Source: Pelecanus crispus
Lineage: Eukaryota > Chordata > Aves > Pelecaniformes > Pelecanidae
Assembly: GCF_030463565.1 (NCBI RefSeq)
Contig: NC_134653.1
Span: 28,271,150-28,335,149 of the forward strand
Reading direction: 5' to 3'
Length of the DNA stretch: 64,000 bases
The notes under the pieces were generated by a model that was not told the DNA's origin, searched no databases, and was given only the letters and a program-made list of their open reading frames with translations. Every line of letters begins with the position of its first letter. The first letter of the stretch is position 1. This document shows positions 21,901 to 63,100 of this stretch, piece after piece. The position numbers and the translations under genes were made by a program.

Positions 21901-24292
21901 AGCACAGTAGGTATGGTCCACCTTGAACACCTCTAGCTCTCCAGAGGGTTGAGCTTTGGAGCACACACTTCTGTTGTGCAGACAGATGCCACATGAGAAA
22001 CCCTGAGAGCATCAGTAAACCCCTTACAGTCAGCAGAGACACCACAAATAGCACTGCATGTCCCCAGCAAGGGGCTGGAAGGTTGAGCAGACTGGGACGC
22101 AGGGAGTTAACAGCAGCTTTCTGCCATTTATGTGGTGTTCTAATACAATTAGATGCCACAGAGGCTTGGCTGGACTTCTGCCCATTAACCAATTACTCTG
22201 GTTTGCTGCATGACAGGAGAAGACTAGCATCTCAATAGGGTCCTTCTTCCACCTCTGCAGCCTCACGTGGACCCAGAAGGGTTCCTCCAAGCAGGGGCGT
22301 GTGCAGCTTTGTGCTATGTTGCCCACCTGACAGAGGCCACAAGGACCACATCCCTTCCTTTACACCAGAACAGCTTCCAGGCGCACCCACGGCAACTTTC
22401 CTGGCCAGGGAGAGCAGGGGAAGTCTGCTGCAGCCTCTTTCAGAGTATGCAATCGGCCATCTACAGCTGATGATCCCTGATTACAGGCCTACACGAGGGC
22501 TATGGAAGTCTCCTGGCCCAGGCAGTGACAACCTGAAGTACCACATGTGGGCAGCGAGTTGGGAAAGACTGGGAAGGTTGGATGGGGAGCAAACTGCCTG
22601 TCTTTCTCATCCTAAGCTCGGATTAAATCCTATTTAAAAGACCTCTAAATAAAAGGGGATAAGAAGAGGCCTGAACTAACAACCCACTTGGAGGGGGTGG
22701 CAGCACAAAGTCTTGAGACCCCTGAGGAACACAGATCTCTGGAGGAGCCTGGCCTCACCAAAGGTCTCATTTGAATGAGGAGGCACCCTCTTGTTTGGCC
22801 GCAGCTGCCTCCTCCTCATGCCCCAGCCCTTTGGCCAGGCAACCCCGGGTGACGGCACAGACCCCTCCAGGCGACGTGACACTGGGAGGCCTCGTCACCC
22901 TTTGCATGCTCCAACGCTTACATCTATTTCCCACAGCGCTGCCGTCTCCGGCAGTTCTCCGGACATGTGCAGTGGGAGGCCGACCACCGAGGCAGGGGCC
23001 AGCGCTGGCCAGCAGAGCCGGAGCAGCAAGGGCTTGGCTCCGGGCACCCAGCGGGAGGGCAGGCAGACCCTCGCTCCTCCCGTGTCCTGGAGCCTGGAGC
23101 TCTGCCCTCAGAGGGGAGCAGAGAGCTTGAGGGACAACAAAGGCGCAATCGTAGGGGGGGGAATTGGCTGGAAAACACAAAAGCTCTAAACATGCCAATC
23201 CTGTCGAGGCTCATTTCAAAGGGAAGACGCTCATCTCCAGTCTGGGAATTGTCCTGCAAGTGGCAGGAGAAACCAGGGAGCTAAGGAATGGCTACAAAAG
23301 AGTTTAACAAGCCTGTGACTGTCTTGGACTCCAGTCAGCTCAAAGCTCAAACCAGCCACGAGCAGGAGGAAGCACGTTAACTCTGCAGTTACTGCTGCAC
23401 TTGGAGCCTATTTAGATCCCATGGAGATGGTCAGAACTGGATGGGAAAACATGGCCTGATCCACGGGGATTGATACCGAGACACAAAGGAGGAACTAAGA
23501 GGAGCTGCATCAAAGCAGCGTGCCAGACACGGCCAGAGCAGGAACAACCTCAGCGCTGCCGCTTCAGCTTTTTCCCTTGACATCTTCTGGGGGTGCATAA
23601 AGAGGTCCCCTGCTGCTGCCTCTTCCATCGGTTCAACTCCCTCCTGCTAACATGCAAATCTGCGCTGCTAAACGACGCGAGTGCCGCAAGCCCCGTGGCT
23701 ACCCTGTGTCACCCCGGTGGGAATGCCAACGCCTTGGCAGCAAGGCCACAGGTTGCAGGCACAGCCCCGCCGCGACCCCCGCCAGCAGCAGCGGGAGCCC
23801 GGAGAGCCGCCGCCCGAGCTCGGGATGCATCTGCCGGAGCTCCGCCGCTGCTGCCAAAGGGAAACGCCGCTCGCCGCGGGCCACCTCCCCGGGGCTGCCG
23901 GCTGCCAGGGTGCGGCGGGAGAGGGGCGTTCCACGGACCGGCTCCGGGGCTGCCGGCTGCGGCGGGAGAGGGGCGTTCCACGGACCGGCTCCGGGGCTGG
24001 CGGGCTGGCGCGGCGGGCAGCGGGCGATCGCCGCAGGCTGGGCGGCAGCGGCAGGGACGGGGCACCTGCGGGGAGCGCGCTGCCCCCCCGGGGCGGGTCC
24101 GGGCAGCCTCCGCCCAGCACGGATGCCCACGCTGGCAGCGGCGGCCGGCCGACCCCACCCGGGGAGCGGGGGCGAGCTCCGCGGCCGGGCTGGGCGCTTA
24201 CCTGCCAGGATGGCCTTGCCGGGGTGGGTGAGCTTGGCCTTGCCGGCGGGGGCGGCGGCGGCCAGGCGGCGGGGCGCGGCGGGGGCGGGCAT
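9907..24292 (-). CDS. SLC25A1: Mitochondrial tricarboxylate (citrate) carrier SLC25A1, complete, nine exons
   Basis: Exons on the - strand are 24292-24202, 12708-12601, 12431-12332, 12101-11963, 11458-11374, 11209-11105, 10691-10576, 10239-10166 and 10021-9907. All phases agree and give 310 residues; human has 311. The N-terminus reads [20 protein letters not shown], then [11 protein letters not shown]. The three mitochondrial-carrier repeats show [24 protein letters not shown] and [11 protein letters not shown], the P-x-[DE]-x-x-[KR] signatures. The product exchanges mitochondrial citrate for malate across the inner membrane, feeding cytosolic acetyl-CoA for lipid synthesis and histone acetylation. 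It ends NKVWKTD. Intron 1 is about 11.5 kb while the other eight introns are only about 0.14-0.5 kb. Nothing in the frame is broken. Identification is near certain. Confidence 0.97.
12709..24201 (-). other. Intron 1 of SLC25A1 (11.5 kb)
   Basis: I read this stretch for genes and found none. Several frames of 150-300 codons exist on both strands, for example 16090-16965. They lack recognisable domains, splice-consistent continuations or family motifs and look like GC-rich chance frames. No homeobox (GSC2, the neighbour in human) is visible. The part next to exon 1 is CpG-rich and contains a tandem repeat at 23891-23992. Near 18780-18940 the composition is more AT-rich. Confidence 0.6.
23891..23992. 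repeat. Two-copy GC-rich tandem repeat near SLC25A1 exon 1
   Basis: A 55-base unit (23891-23945) and a 47-base unit (23946-23992) share ggggctgccggctgc and gagaggggcgttccacggac, differing by a short insertion. A third partial copy begins at 23993. It lies just downstream of SLC25A1 exon 1, within the CpG island. Confidence 0.8.
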
Positions 24293-24480
24293 GGCCGCGC
24301 TGCACCGCGGCTCCTGCGGGGCCCGGCGGCGGCCGGGGCCGTATTTCAGGGCGGCGGCCGCGGAGGGGCGGCGCCGGCGGCGTCACATCCTCACGCGGCG
24401 GGGCGGGGAGCGGGGCGGGGAGCGGGAGCCGCGGAAGGGGCGACTTCTTACCCCGCTGTCCCAGAAATCCGGGGGCAAAA
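24293..24480 (-). promoter_or_regulatory. CpG-island promoter of SLC25A1
   Basis: Extremely CpG-dense sequence lies upstream of the ATG at 24292. It contains Sp1-type GC boxes (gggcgggg at 24401-24408, ggggcgggg at 24412-24420) and a CRE half-site (TGACG on the - strand, 24385-24381). No clear TATA box is seen. This is the usual layout for a broadly expressed metabolic gene. The transcription start itself cannot be fixed from sequence. Confidence 0.6.
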
Positions 24481-24648
24481 CCCCTCCGCACGGGTTGGAG
24501 GAAGAGATGTCAGCCCGGGCCGACACAGGCGTGAGCCGCAGGGACGGGGCTGACCTGAGCGACAGCGAGCAACGGGTGCGGCCAGCGGCACCCCCCCGCA
24601 CGCTGGGGCCAGGGCTAGCTCGAGGCAGCACCCTAAAAACCACCCGGT

Positions 24649-24742
24649 CATAGAATCCTAGATTTAAGTTGGAAAAGACCTTTAAGGTCACCGAGTCCAA
24701 CCGTTAACCGAGCACTGCCGAGTCCACCACTAAGCCATTTGC
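24649..24742 (-). mobile_element. CR1 LINE 3'-end fragment, reverse orientation
   Basis: The + strand reads tcatagaatcctagatttaa, then gttggaaaagacctttaagg, then gagtccaaccgttaacc, the reverse complement of the conserved CR1 3' terminus. The copy is about 90 bases and 5'-truncated. It lies upstream of the SLC25A1 promoter, close to the GC-to-AT composition change. Confidence 0.85.
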
Positions 24743-27700
24743 ACAGCAGCACGCTCGCTGCTCTTGGGCAAAGGTGGATTGGGCCCTCGCGGGTCTGAGC
24801 GCGCTTTAAAGGGGTGCGCTTGCTCCTCTCGAGCCCTTTCCTTGAATCAGTTCTGGTTTGGTCAGTGAGGAAGGGAGACAAGGAACTCCCAGGGTAGTAA
24901 CTGCATGTGAACACCTAACATTATAACCGGAAGAGAAACCAAAGCATTCTCCAAAGACTACAAATCACACCACTACTCATTTTTGCTTATCTGCAGACAT
25001 AGGAGGATGGCCCTTCACTAATTCGTGCCTGAAAGCTGTGTTTACAGCAATGCTGGGGAGAGAAACCAACACTGTTTTCCTTTCCATCCGGGATTTCACA
25101 GAAAGCAGGGAACACCGGAGCTGGACTCCAGAGCTGTGTTCTCCCTTACACCTGGAGCAGCCACCCTGTTCCAAATAGGGAACATTTTGTGCAAGAAATC
25201 TCCCCCAGCCACGTGTAGACCATGCTCCTGTCGAGACTTGCTACCTGTGCACTTCATGACACGATTTTTGTTTAACAAGACTCAGCAATCTGGCAGCTGG
25301 ATTCCGGCTGCCAGTCTACTCTGAAAGCAAACTCCGCAGCTACAGCGCAGCGATACAGCTGTGGCTTCGTGGCTAAACCGACTGCAGAAAACCATCTGGG
25401 AAACTGAAGCACCTTTACTCTGCCAGGATTAAAAGCAAACGAACATGTATTTGCATTGCAGAACTCATCCCCAGACAATGCCAGAACTATACGTGGTTTC
25501 GGAACAGAGTTTTAAGACAGGCACAGAGGCAGGTCTGTTGAGGTGGTCCCATGTCAAGCCAAGGCCACCCACCTCCAGCACTGGGAAGTAAGGGGAAAAA
25601 ATAACATGTCAAGGGTACACAAAGGAATGAACAGTCACAGATGCAGAGCAGCTACTCAGTGCTTGGGTTAGCGGTACTGGAATGACAAAAATAAGACAAA
25701 TCCTTTCAAAGATGGCAAACAAACAAATGCATTTGGATTTCTGATTAATCTCTGCAACTCCTCACTATCTTTCCATCTAATTACCATAACATTCATGTAT
25801 GCTTGTAGACACATATACCCCCTGCTGTGAGGCCATGATTAACTTCACCACAAACACTGGCTTTTATGGATTCCCAAATCAAGTCAGAAAGGCCTCGTGC
25901 ACAATCTCATCCTGTCCAAGAAAATACTACGCCACATGCTTAATTCTCATTAGCCCCAATGGGATTCATAACAGTGCTTACTTTGCTGAAGAGGGAAAGG
26001 ATTATTCATATTTAATCACATGCAGATTGCAAGCCATCTCACTTTGACCTCCAAGAAGCTGCTAACAACACTTGTCAGCAGAAAGCCTGAAGGAGAAGAG
26101 CGTCAAAGGAAGATAAGCAACCCCTGGAATACCAGAGGCTGCAAAAGGTGCATTTTAAGTCCTGTAAGTGACATACATGAAAGTAAAGACTTGACCGGAC
26201 TTGCATGGTCAAGAGCATCTCCTAGTAAATGGGTGGTCAAAGCGTAAAAGAGCAGCTACTGTTACGAACAGGATATCAAGTCCTCTATCTTGCTGCTCTC
26301 ACTTCAGGAATTTTAATGGAAACAAGCCTCTGACAATCTGAACCTATTTCCATTGCTGCTGGCTGGTGCTTGTTTCTGCTGCCATAGAAAGATACGAGAA
26401 TTATTAAATACATAGTCAGGTGCTATTGCAGCCTGGGCACCTCATGGCATCCCTCCAGGCCCGAATAATGCAAATTAAAAAGAAAACTCCTGAAGATGAA
26501 AGCAACTTCCATGATTTTTTTTTAAACACAAACACCAATTGCAGACAGAGCTTTCTGAATCCTAGAAAGCACATAAACAGTGTCCCCACTTGATCAGTTC
26601 AAACTTATCCCTCCCTTGCCCTTCCCCAACATGATTTTTTTTTTTTTTTTTTAAATTGGCACAGCTTGATGCACCCAGCAGCACACCATAGTTTCAGAGA
26701 CCATAAGTGGTCAATATAGGGCAGATAACATCGTATTATATGCCCTTGAATCAGAGAATCTCTTTATTTCACTGAACAGATATATTATCTGAATTGTTAC
26801 AGCTCATCAACTACTACAAACCTTTCCATGCATTATTAAACCACATCACTTGGGGTCTTACGGTAAAATAAAACTCATTTCCTCCCAGGTTCCCTGACAA
26901 GAACAAATGATTCCTTTATGCGTAACAGATCCCGTGCATAACAGGCTTCAAGGAGAAGTGATCATATTGAAGATTTGAGTCAATGCTTCCCCAGCTTTCA
27001 AGCGCGTGCAGCAGGAGCTACTGTGACTGTAAGAAAGATGATGCTATTCCAAAACAACTTGCACAATTCCCACTTGAGCACCCATGCAAAAAGAGCTCCT
27101 GTTGATACTCAAGATTATTCACCAAGATTACCAAGACGGAACCTCTCAAGAGCCCAGCAGAAGTCTGTGTTACATTAACATTTGAGTGGGCCTGACTCGT
27201 CTCAGAAGACGAGTGAAATCCACGTACTGCACATACAGCATTTACAGGTTATCATTCTGCTACACTTCCCTCACAGCATGATATATTACTGAAAGAAACT
27301 ATTGCAGTTCACAAACCCTATTAGCAGTTTACCCTAAATGAGACCATTTCCCCACCCTCTAACTGAAAACAAAAATGTATCTTCCAAAAGGAAAGCAATT
27401 CAAAGATTTACTAACCACCCCTTCCCACCCGAATCCACTCCTAGCTTCTCAGCTGAATAACCAGCACTTTGGGAATTTGTGCTCTGCATAATATTGAAGA
27501 CCTCATCGCTGTAGAAAAGAACATACCAGATAACTTTGTAATTCCTTCCTTTCATAACCACTAGGGAAAAAAAGGAGGAATACAGATTTTTAGATGAGGA
27601 TATTTTAAAGGCTTGATTAGAATGACAGCAGACAGGGAAAAAAAAAGTTCTCCTTGAGTCACTGCATTCAGGAGAATGCATGACTGAATAAACTCAGAAT

Positions 27701-30700
27701 TTTTAAATTCTGACACATAAAAGCAAGACAGGACTTACCCTTCACTGACTGTATTTGAAATTTATACCATCTTTATGCTTAAAAGCTGGCAACATTATAG
27801 TCTATTTTAGCTTGGAAGAAAACAGATGGATTTTGCTACCTTCCTGAAAGATCTCAAATGCTCCAGACTGAAAGATCTAGACTGAAACACATGCCTATGC
27901 TAACAATTTTGCAGCATTTTATTAGTAAAACTTGAGTCAGGATTTGTTATTACCTTTGGAAAGATGCCCACAGAAAACGAATAGTATGGAAAAACAAGAG
28001 AGCTATGCTAGCAACAAACTCTTTGAAGGCTGAATACTTGCTGAAGTAAAAGATGTAGCAGAATAAAAAGACTCCAGATCCATTAAGCTGGACTGGTGCA
28101 CCCGCAGGTTGCTATAGCAAGTGTTAATTCACTCAGCAAACCACAACCAAATTACACACCAGTGTCACAGAGCACTCTGGTGTCGTTAAGTGTTTTCCAG
28201 CCATATGTTCCATGACATTTTATCAGAAATTCAGGATGACCCAATTTTACTTTGTGGGAACAAATGCACTAGAAGCAGTCTTGGGGTATGCTGTAAAGCA
28301 AAAAACCAATACAGTCAGCTTGGAAACAAGTGACAAGCCAAACCATTTACAGCAGAACAGGAAGGACCCAGAAAGTCTGAAAGATGTTCTACAGATGAGA
28401 AATATGCCCTGTCACAAGGTAGTACACACGCTTTCTAAACTGCTTGTTATGGGAAGCTGGTACATGTCATACTACTTGTTCCAAGACTTGCAAGATTCCT
28501 AGCCTCAGGTTTTTTTCAGTACAAATTGGATCCACTGTCATGCTGGTTTAATCACACTAAGTTTCTCAGTGGCCCAGTTCTAGCCTGCCAATTAAAATGT
28601 CACACATTGAAGCATAAACATTAACTGTACAGCAGTTGAGCAGCCAGCTTTGCCCGAGTATACCATATGTGCCCAAGTACAAAAGTTATCCACACTCATC
28701 TAAGTGGGCATCAGACAACAAAGGATTTGTTTGTCAGTTTTAGAGTTCAAAAAACGGAAGAAATCTTTTATGCTTCTGAGTAACTGTTGTTGGTTTTGCT
28801 AGGGAAAAAAAGTTGTTCCTTGTTTCACACAGCCTTATTAAGGGATCCATGTCATCCTGTAAGTGCCAGCTCGCAGCACTGCAGTTGCTAAAAAAAAAAA
28901 AAAAGCAGCTATTAAATCAAAATTAGGTTTTGGACCTTACAGTTACTACTGTCTTTCCCATATTATTCCCATAATTTGTCCTGACTTGAATAGGCTTCAT
29001 CTGCCTATAATTTTTAAGGAGCAAAATGACTTAGGAGCATTTTCTTCTGCTACACTACAATTTAATTATAGAGCCCTCAAAAGGGGGGAAGGGAAATAGA
29101 AGTCTTGTCAAATACCACATTACGTAGCCAATAAGAAGCAGAACTTACCCCAGTGATGCATTCCTCCTGAGTTTATGGAGCTGGCTCATCTGGCCCAACA
29201 GAGCAGACAGCAGCAGCCTCCATCAGAATTCTGCTTCTAGCAGCAGCTTTGTTAGACATTCTTCATCCCCTCTTGTTTCACTTGGTGTTTGTACCAAAAG
29301 AAACCAGTAACCTTTAAAGATGCAAGGGAGCAAAGGATAGTGCAAGGAGCTCAAGTGCTAGCACAGAGCAAGCAGCTGAATGGTCAGAATTTTATGTCAA
29401 GAGCAGCACACGTCCTTACAGTCATTTATGGAGAGATCAGTTTCCACCTAGCTCACGAGACATTAAAGCAGCTGCACAGCAATGCTTGTGAATTGCTTGT
29501 CATCTCTGATGCCAGATCTGTAGCTGCCCAAAGTTTGCCAGATCAGGGAAAATCCCCCTAAGGTCTGATAAATAGCAAGAGCTATTACAGAAGGAAATCC
29601 ATACTGTTTCTCACAGGAAAAGCCTGTGTCAGTAAAAGCCTGTGTGTAAGTTCAAGCAAGTTACTATCTGACAGTATCGTAAGCCTGGAAGTTAGTCTCC
29701 AGATGCTGCACTCTGCAGCGTGTTCTGCATGAGCGGATCATTCTACATGACAGCACTAGCCCCATTTCACTCAAGTGGTGGGAATTAGTGAGAAGCTTAG
29801 TCTTAAAAGAGGTTTTCTGAAAAAAAAAAAATCTTATTCAAGTTTTCAAAAACTTGGATGGACACTACAACTTCATAAACTGGATTAGGTCCTCCACTTA
29901 ACCCACTAAAAGAGGGGTTAGCTCCTGCTGAGAATGACTTAATTGTTAAAGAAACAGTGAACTACTCTGGTATGCAAGAGTTTGTTCCACATTTTAGGTA
30001 CAGCTGCACTGTAATGGCAGGGAGTATGTGTTTCCAGATACATTTTAGAAGCAAGATCACAAAATTTATAAAAGCCATTATTCTTCGCAAGCACTTAAGA
30101 TACCAGGAGAGCAACTAAAGCAAGACTATTCATCAGAGCAGGCCGCTTTTGCTTTCCTTGAGAACTCAGTCATTCCTGTAATTAGATTTCTAGACTGCAG
30201 CTATTAAGGATCCCTAGGCTAGCTCAATTCGACAGGTCATGAGCTCTTCTAGTATTTAATCTAGCAGTTCACTGTATCCCACCATCAGCTTGTAATTGTG
30301 CTATAAAGTCACAGCAAGTTTTCAAGCTGAGAGGAAGGAAACTCCTACAGTCATACTAATCCTAGAGGTGGACTTCAGTTCCAGCTGCCTCACCCAAATT
30401 CCTTTTGACCCACAAGGAACTAGTTACAAAATATAAATACTATTTGGAAAATAGCATGCTACCTGGCTAATTCCTGCTAGGATTAAGTCTGGTTAGAGTG
30501 CAGATTTGCTTGAACTCATTAGCTGCTCAGTATTTCAAGCCGAGCTGTTGAGTGCTGATCAGTACAGAACTGAGGTCAGTATGGTACTGGAGTACACTTG
30601 GAGTACTCTGGCCTGTATCAGGAAGGTGGACACTGCATCTCTTTGCCATTGCTATCACAGTGCAGTGACCAAGGGAGACAATATAGTAGTTGAATTGTGC

Positions 30701-31734
30701 CAAAGCATAGTCAGCTGTTACTGATTTCACAACCCTGGCAGTCTCTACTGGTTGGCATTTAAAGATGTTTTGCCCTGTTCAAGTAGAATTCAGTAGGAAA
30801 AGGTGTAGCTTACCACTACTGCTTCTCTATTAACATATTTTAGTGGAGAAGACACTACCTGCAGCATCTCCCACAGCACAGGACTGAAGCTTTTCCAGTC
30901 CTGTGAAGGAAGGCATGTAAGCATGTGACTGCCTCCTGCAGCATGACCTCCACACATGACAGTGTGCTGATGTATCCAGTGAAGAGACCGCAACTCCCTT
31001 TTAAGTTAATTGCTAAGCCATCTATGTTAGGTGCTTTGGCACAAGTTTCCCTTTTTCCCCGCCTGGCATCCTTAGTTGTCAGATTACAAAACCTGATGCT
31101 ATTAGTGGTAGTGTATTACTACTAACCAGTCCCCACCCCCAAGATATTAAGACTAGAACCACACAGTGGATACTGCAGTTTTACATTTATAGTTGGACTT
31201 TTATAATATTCAAGATTAGCACAAGATTCATAACCATAAATTATACATTGTTATCTAAGTACATAAAACGTTAATGATACATGTATTTGAAGAGTGGCAC
31301 AAAGTAATAATACATCCCTGTTGGCATTCTCGAAGAAAGAGGTGGGTGATGGACACGCCGTTGATACTACTGCAGCATAGCAGAACTGAGTCCCTGCACC
31401 CTGTTAATTCAGGTGGTGCTGACTCTGCCCACCAGACAGGGTCAGAACATGGTGTGGCAGGAAGCCAATGCCAGAATCAATTAAAGGTGCAAATAAAAAG
31501 TCAGGATTATGGCCCTCCCTACTGCCTCAATATTTTAGCAGTGTGTCCCCCTCCCCAACCCTGACACTGTGCTCTTGCATCTCTAGTACTTTGGCAGCCC
31601 ATGCACACTCCTATGTTCACTTGCCACACATAGCTGAGGTTTTCTTTAGTACCATTTAACGTCAACAAGTAACATGCTCTCTTCTTGTTAAACAAAAAGG
31701 ATCTGGGAAGTGTTTGCTCTCTGGCATGAGAAGA
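24743..31734. other. Intergenic region between the SLC25A1 promoter and the CLTCL1 3' end
   Basis: About 7 kb of AT-richer DNA. Open frames are short (under about 100 codons) and show no family motif. Homopolymers occur, such as a T run near 26637-26653 and an A run near 28891. I see no RNA gene, no further CR1 copy and no retroviral or LTR signature. Regulatory elements for either neighbour may be here but cannot be named from sequence alone. Confidence 0.5.
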
Positions 31735-31740
31735 TTTATT
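31735..31740 (-). terminator. Candidate polyadenylation signal of CLTCL1
   Basis: TTTATT on the + strand reads AATAAA on the - strand. It is the first canonical hexamer I find downstream of the CLTCL1 stop (32389), giving a 3' UTR of about 650 bases. Alternative later sites are possible. Confidence 0.4.
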
Positions 31741-32388
31741 TTCTTCAAGTCTCAGATCTGCTTCAGAAAATATAGAACAGACTCCAACAGCATTGAACCC
31801 CAACAGCATTACTGTCCAGATAAAGAAACTTTCCCAATATTCCTCTAAACATTCAGAGCACAAATATTAGAAAGCCCATTTTCTTTTGCACATAAGACTG
31901 CAAATAAAATGGGGTAGTCAGATGTACACAAGCTTTCAACAATTCATTATTAACGAGATGCTTCACTGAATTGTTAACAACCCTGCTACTTCAGTAGCTT
32001 CAGCTAAAGCTTTAACAACTTGGTGCCAGGCAATTTCCCAGCTGCCTTCAATGGGCTTTGCAAAAGAAAGAAAAATATGCTCTCTTCCCCCTGGCCTCAA
32101 GCAGTTATTGCTATATGAGTTAGTGAAATAGTGCCTTAACTTCAGACAAGAGTCTCACAATGTCATTAACAAAAGCTGCCTTTCAGAGGTTGAAATGTAA
32201 CCGGACAATAATCAATAAATAACAGTAACAGGCATCCCGTTGAAGTCTCCTCACTTAGCTGGGCAGCAAGTGTGTTCAGCCAACAGAAGGTCATCTGTGC
32301 CTTTAGGACCATTGTACACTTCTTGGAGAAGTTAAAAAGGGACGGGAAGGAAGAGAACAGAGACAGTGAAGGTCTGTCAGAGAGCTAG

Positions 32389-60127
<27,739 letters not shown>

Positions 60128-63100
60128 CTAGAAAGACAGAAGAGAGTGCTTTTTTATCCTTCGCACCTTGAAGGTCTAACTCAAGCCTCTATGTCTAAAG
60201 TCTCCTCCAGAAGGAAATGCAAGACTGGCATATTTCTCTGACAAAAGTGTGTATTATGGAACTATGATTTGTCTTCTGATTCTTTTTGTTCCATAGGTAA
60301 AGAACTACACAATTCTCAGTATTCAAGTCCTAAAGACATTCCAAAGTTGTGTTATTGATGTAAACTAAAAGGAGTTTTAACTTAAGCATTTATTGCTTAA
60401 CCTGGTTCTAGTATGTGACAGGCTGTATACTATCAGTAGCATTACTATTCCAGATTCAGCAAGGCTGGTAAATTTGATATTAAAAACTTATTAAGTGGCA
60501 GGACTACAATGTACAGCATCAGTGGGTCTTATGGAAAGAGCCAACTAAATTACCCTTACGCAACCCACTCCTAGCAACATTATGGAATGAAGCCTACATA
60601 GCAGGTCTCAAATAGCCTCTTTTTACAAGTGAACTTGTTCATCTTGCTTCTTAGAGTCTAATTCTTAAGAAAGATGTGTTAAAGTAACCAATCATTCCAT
60701 CTCTCCTTGCCCAAGATGTCATGCCATTTGGCTCAACAACAAAGGCAGGGATTTCAATGCAGGCCCCCTCCAGCCTAATGTCCAACTCTCAAAACATGAC
60801 TTGTGCTCAATGATATGACAGTAGGTACAAATCAGTTACTCTTAATGTAGCTTAAAGTCATTTTGTGCCACTGAATAGACTGCCCTAGAATATGGCTATT
60901 TCTCATTTTCATCTTTTCGTGTTAACTTTGTTTCCATTCACTTCTAATTTCAGGTTAAGAGGAGGAGGTGGCAGTGAATGAGTATCACTGTTTCAACTGA
61001 TCTGCAGTAAATCAGATTTACCTACGCAGCACACCCCAGCTTGGTATGTATGCAAGCTGCATTTTATATAACAGTAACTGTGACAAGCCTGAGCACCTGC
61101 TTTATGCCCCAGAGCAATGTTTTTCAAGCAAAGGAACTGTATCAGCTTCACTGACACTTCCTAAGGGATTAACCTATATGGCTTTTCAGTGCACTGCAAG
61201 TGAAAAATTACTGCCCTCAAGGAGACAGGATAGAAACTACCCCCAGCATCACTGAGACATTAGACTCCTTTGATACATACCACCACGACCTTCATACAAT
61301 AGACTAAGCTCCTTGGGCAACAAGTCCCATGATGGTGTCACAAACACTGTTTTAGTGTGTTTTGATCTTGCTGATCATGGCTTGTTACAATTTCTATAAA
61401 GTTACTCACTAAATCATAAATTGGGCATGTACCAGAGATACCTAGAAGTGTGGTATGTCAGGACTGTGCCCAAGAATGCCTCAGAATTGTTTGTTTTCTG
61501 TTCAGCTTACTACTGAAAGCTATTCAGCTCACTAACTGCTAATCTCAACATACTCAAGTTTCAGTAATGCAATACAAGCCAAATGTACGCATGTATAAAA
61601 AGACATTTATTCCCTCCCACAAGTGTGTCTCAGCAAAATTGAGACCCTTTCAGCTAACACCTCACTTTATAGGTAAATACTTCAATACACACTAGTAAAC
61701 TTCAGTAGGTGCCATTCATTCCAAAAGAGAATCAAAGTTTAGGCACAAGAACATCAGAAGCTGCTTGCAACTAGAGCTTTGAAAACAAGTCCACTGGGCA
61801 TGCAGGCTTCTGTGTCAGTAAGGAAAGAGATTTCTGTATCAAGACAACTCATGTACTTCTCATGCATAATGCAGAAAGTTTCAGTACCCAATAAACATGC
61901 AAGTTGCAGCTCCATCGACTCCTGTGACCTTGAACAGCAGAGGAATAAATGATGGGCTCTTAATTCCACTATTCTTGGTCACATGCTCTAGACCAGACAA
62001 TGTCCACCTATTGTGACAAATTACATGTTCATGTAGTAGACACTTGAGGACTTTAATGTTGAGCATGATCTGAGTTCATCTACCAATAGAGTATAGTCCA
62101 TTCTAAAAGACTGATTAAGTGCCTCTCACAAGAGTGGTCAAGAGATTTAACTGCATAGCCAAGTTCCTAACTTGATTTAATTAATCCAAATTCAGATATA
62201 CTTCCAGAGTACTGAAGTAGAACCACAGCCTCTTCAAGGTCTCTTCTCAATTACTGTGCTTCAGCTGGACCTACTCTTCAAGAGACAGCCCCTGGCCACT
62301 CATTCTGCATGGTGAGAATCTTGAGGCATTTGTCTACTTAAGTTCAGCTTTAAGCCCAAGCTGACTCACTCCAAAATCTCGTCCATATTGAAGAATAACA
62401 CTTTGGGTATCTTCACTAAGATAAGTAATATTTTGCATCAAGTTCTGGTATTAAGATTTCCCGTTTTAACAGTTATAAAATCTAGCAAAGCTTTCAGAAA
62501 ATGTAATGTTAAATTATGCATGAGTATCACTGCCATCTTTATTATGAGGGAAGTCAGTCACACCTTTTAAAGGCAAAGTATCAGTACTTGCTAAAGGATG
62601 GTCACGTGAATACTGCAAGCCTCAGTGAATGATGACACTTCACATTTTAGTGGTCTGAAAACACTGAAGACTGTTCCTGCCATCAGGGGAATGGTAAGTA
62701 TCCTCATCAGATCATATGTGCTCCTCTACTATGGAAGCAGTTTAAGAGGCATATTCCCTATGACTATACATAACAACATGAGCAGAATCCCTTTACCACC
62801 AACTAAAGGGACATTACCCAGCATTGCTTCTACCCTGGATGGGACAAACCTGCCAAGACAATCTGGACTATGTTGTTCTAAAGCACCTTCACCCCCTCCT
62901 CAAGCAGAGAATTAAGAAAACTTTATTACAGGAGGTAGCAAGCATTTAGCTATACATCTTAAAAGGCCTCAGGTGAAGGTGCTACAGGTCTTTACTGAAG
63001 TTTGTATATATTAAATAGAGATTTTGCAGTTGATTTTCATAAAGGAGTGAACATGAGGCCTCTCAATTGCTACTGAATTTTCATTTTTTATTATGCTGCT

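Noticed and set aside
23652-24653. A 333-codon + strand frame crossing the SLC25A1 promoter
   Set aside because: It is antisense to SLC25A1 exon 1, runs through the CpG island and tandem repeat, and is Ala/Gly/Arg-rich without motif.
24743-31734. Search for retroviral, LTR or other virus-like remnants
   Set aside because: No terminal repeat pairs, primer-binding-like sites, or gag/pol/env-like peptides were recognised in any frame.
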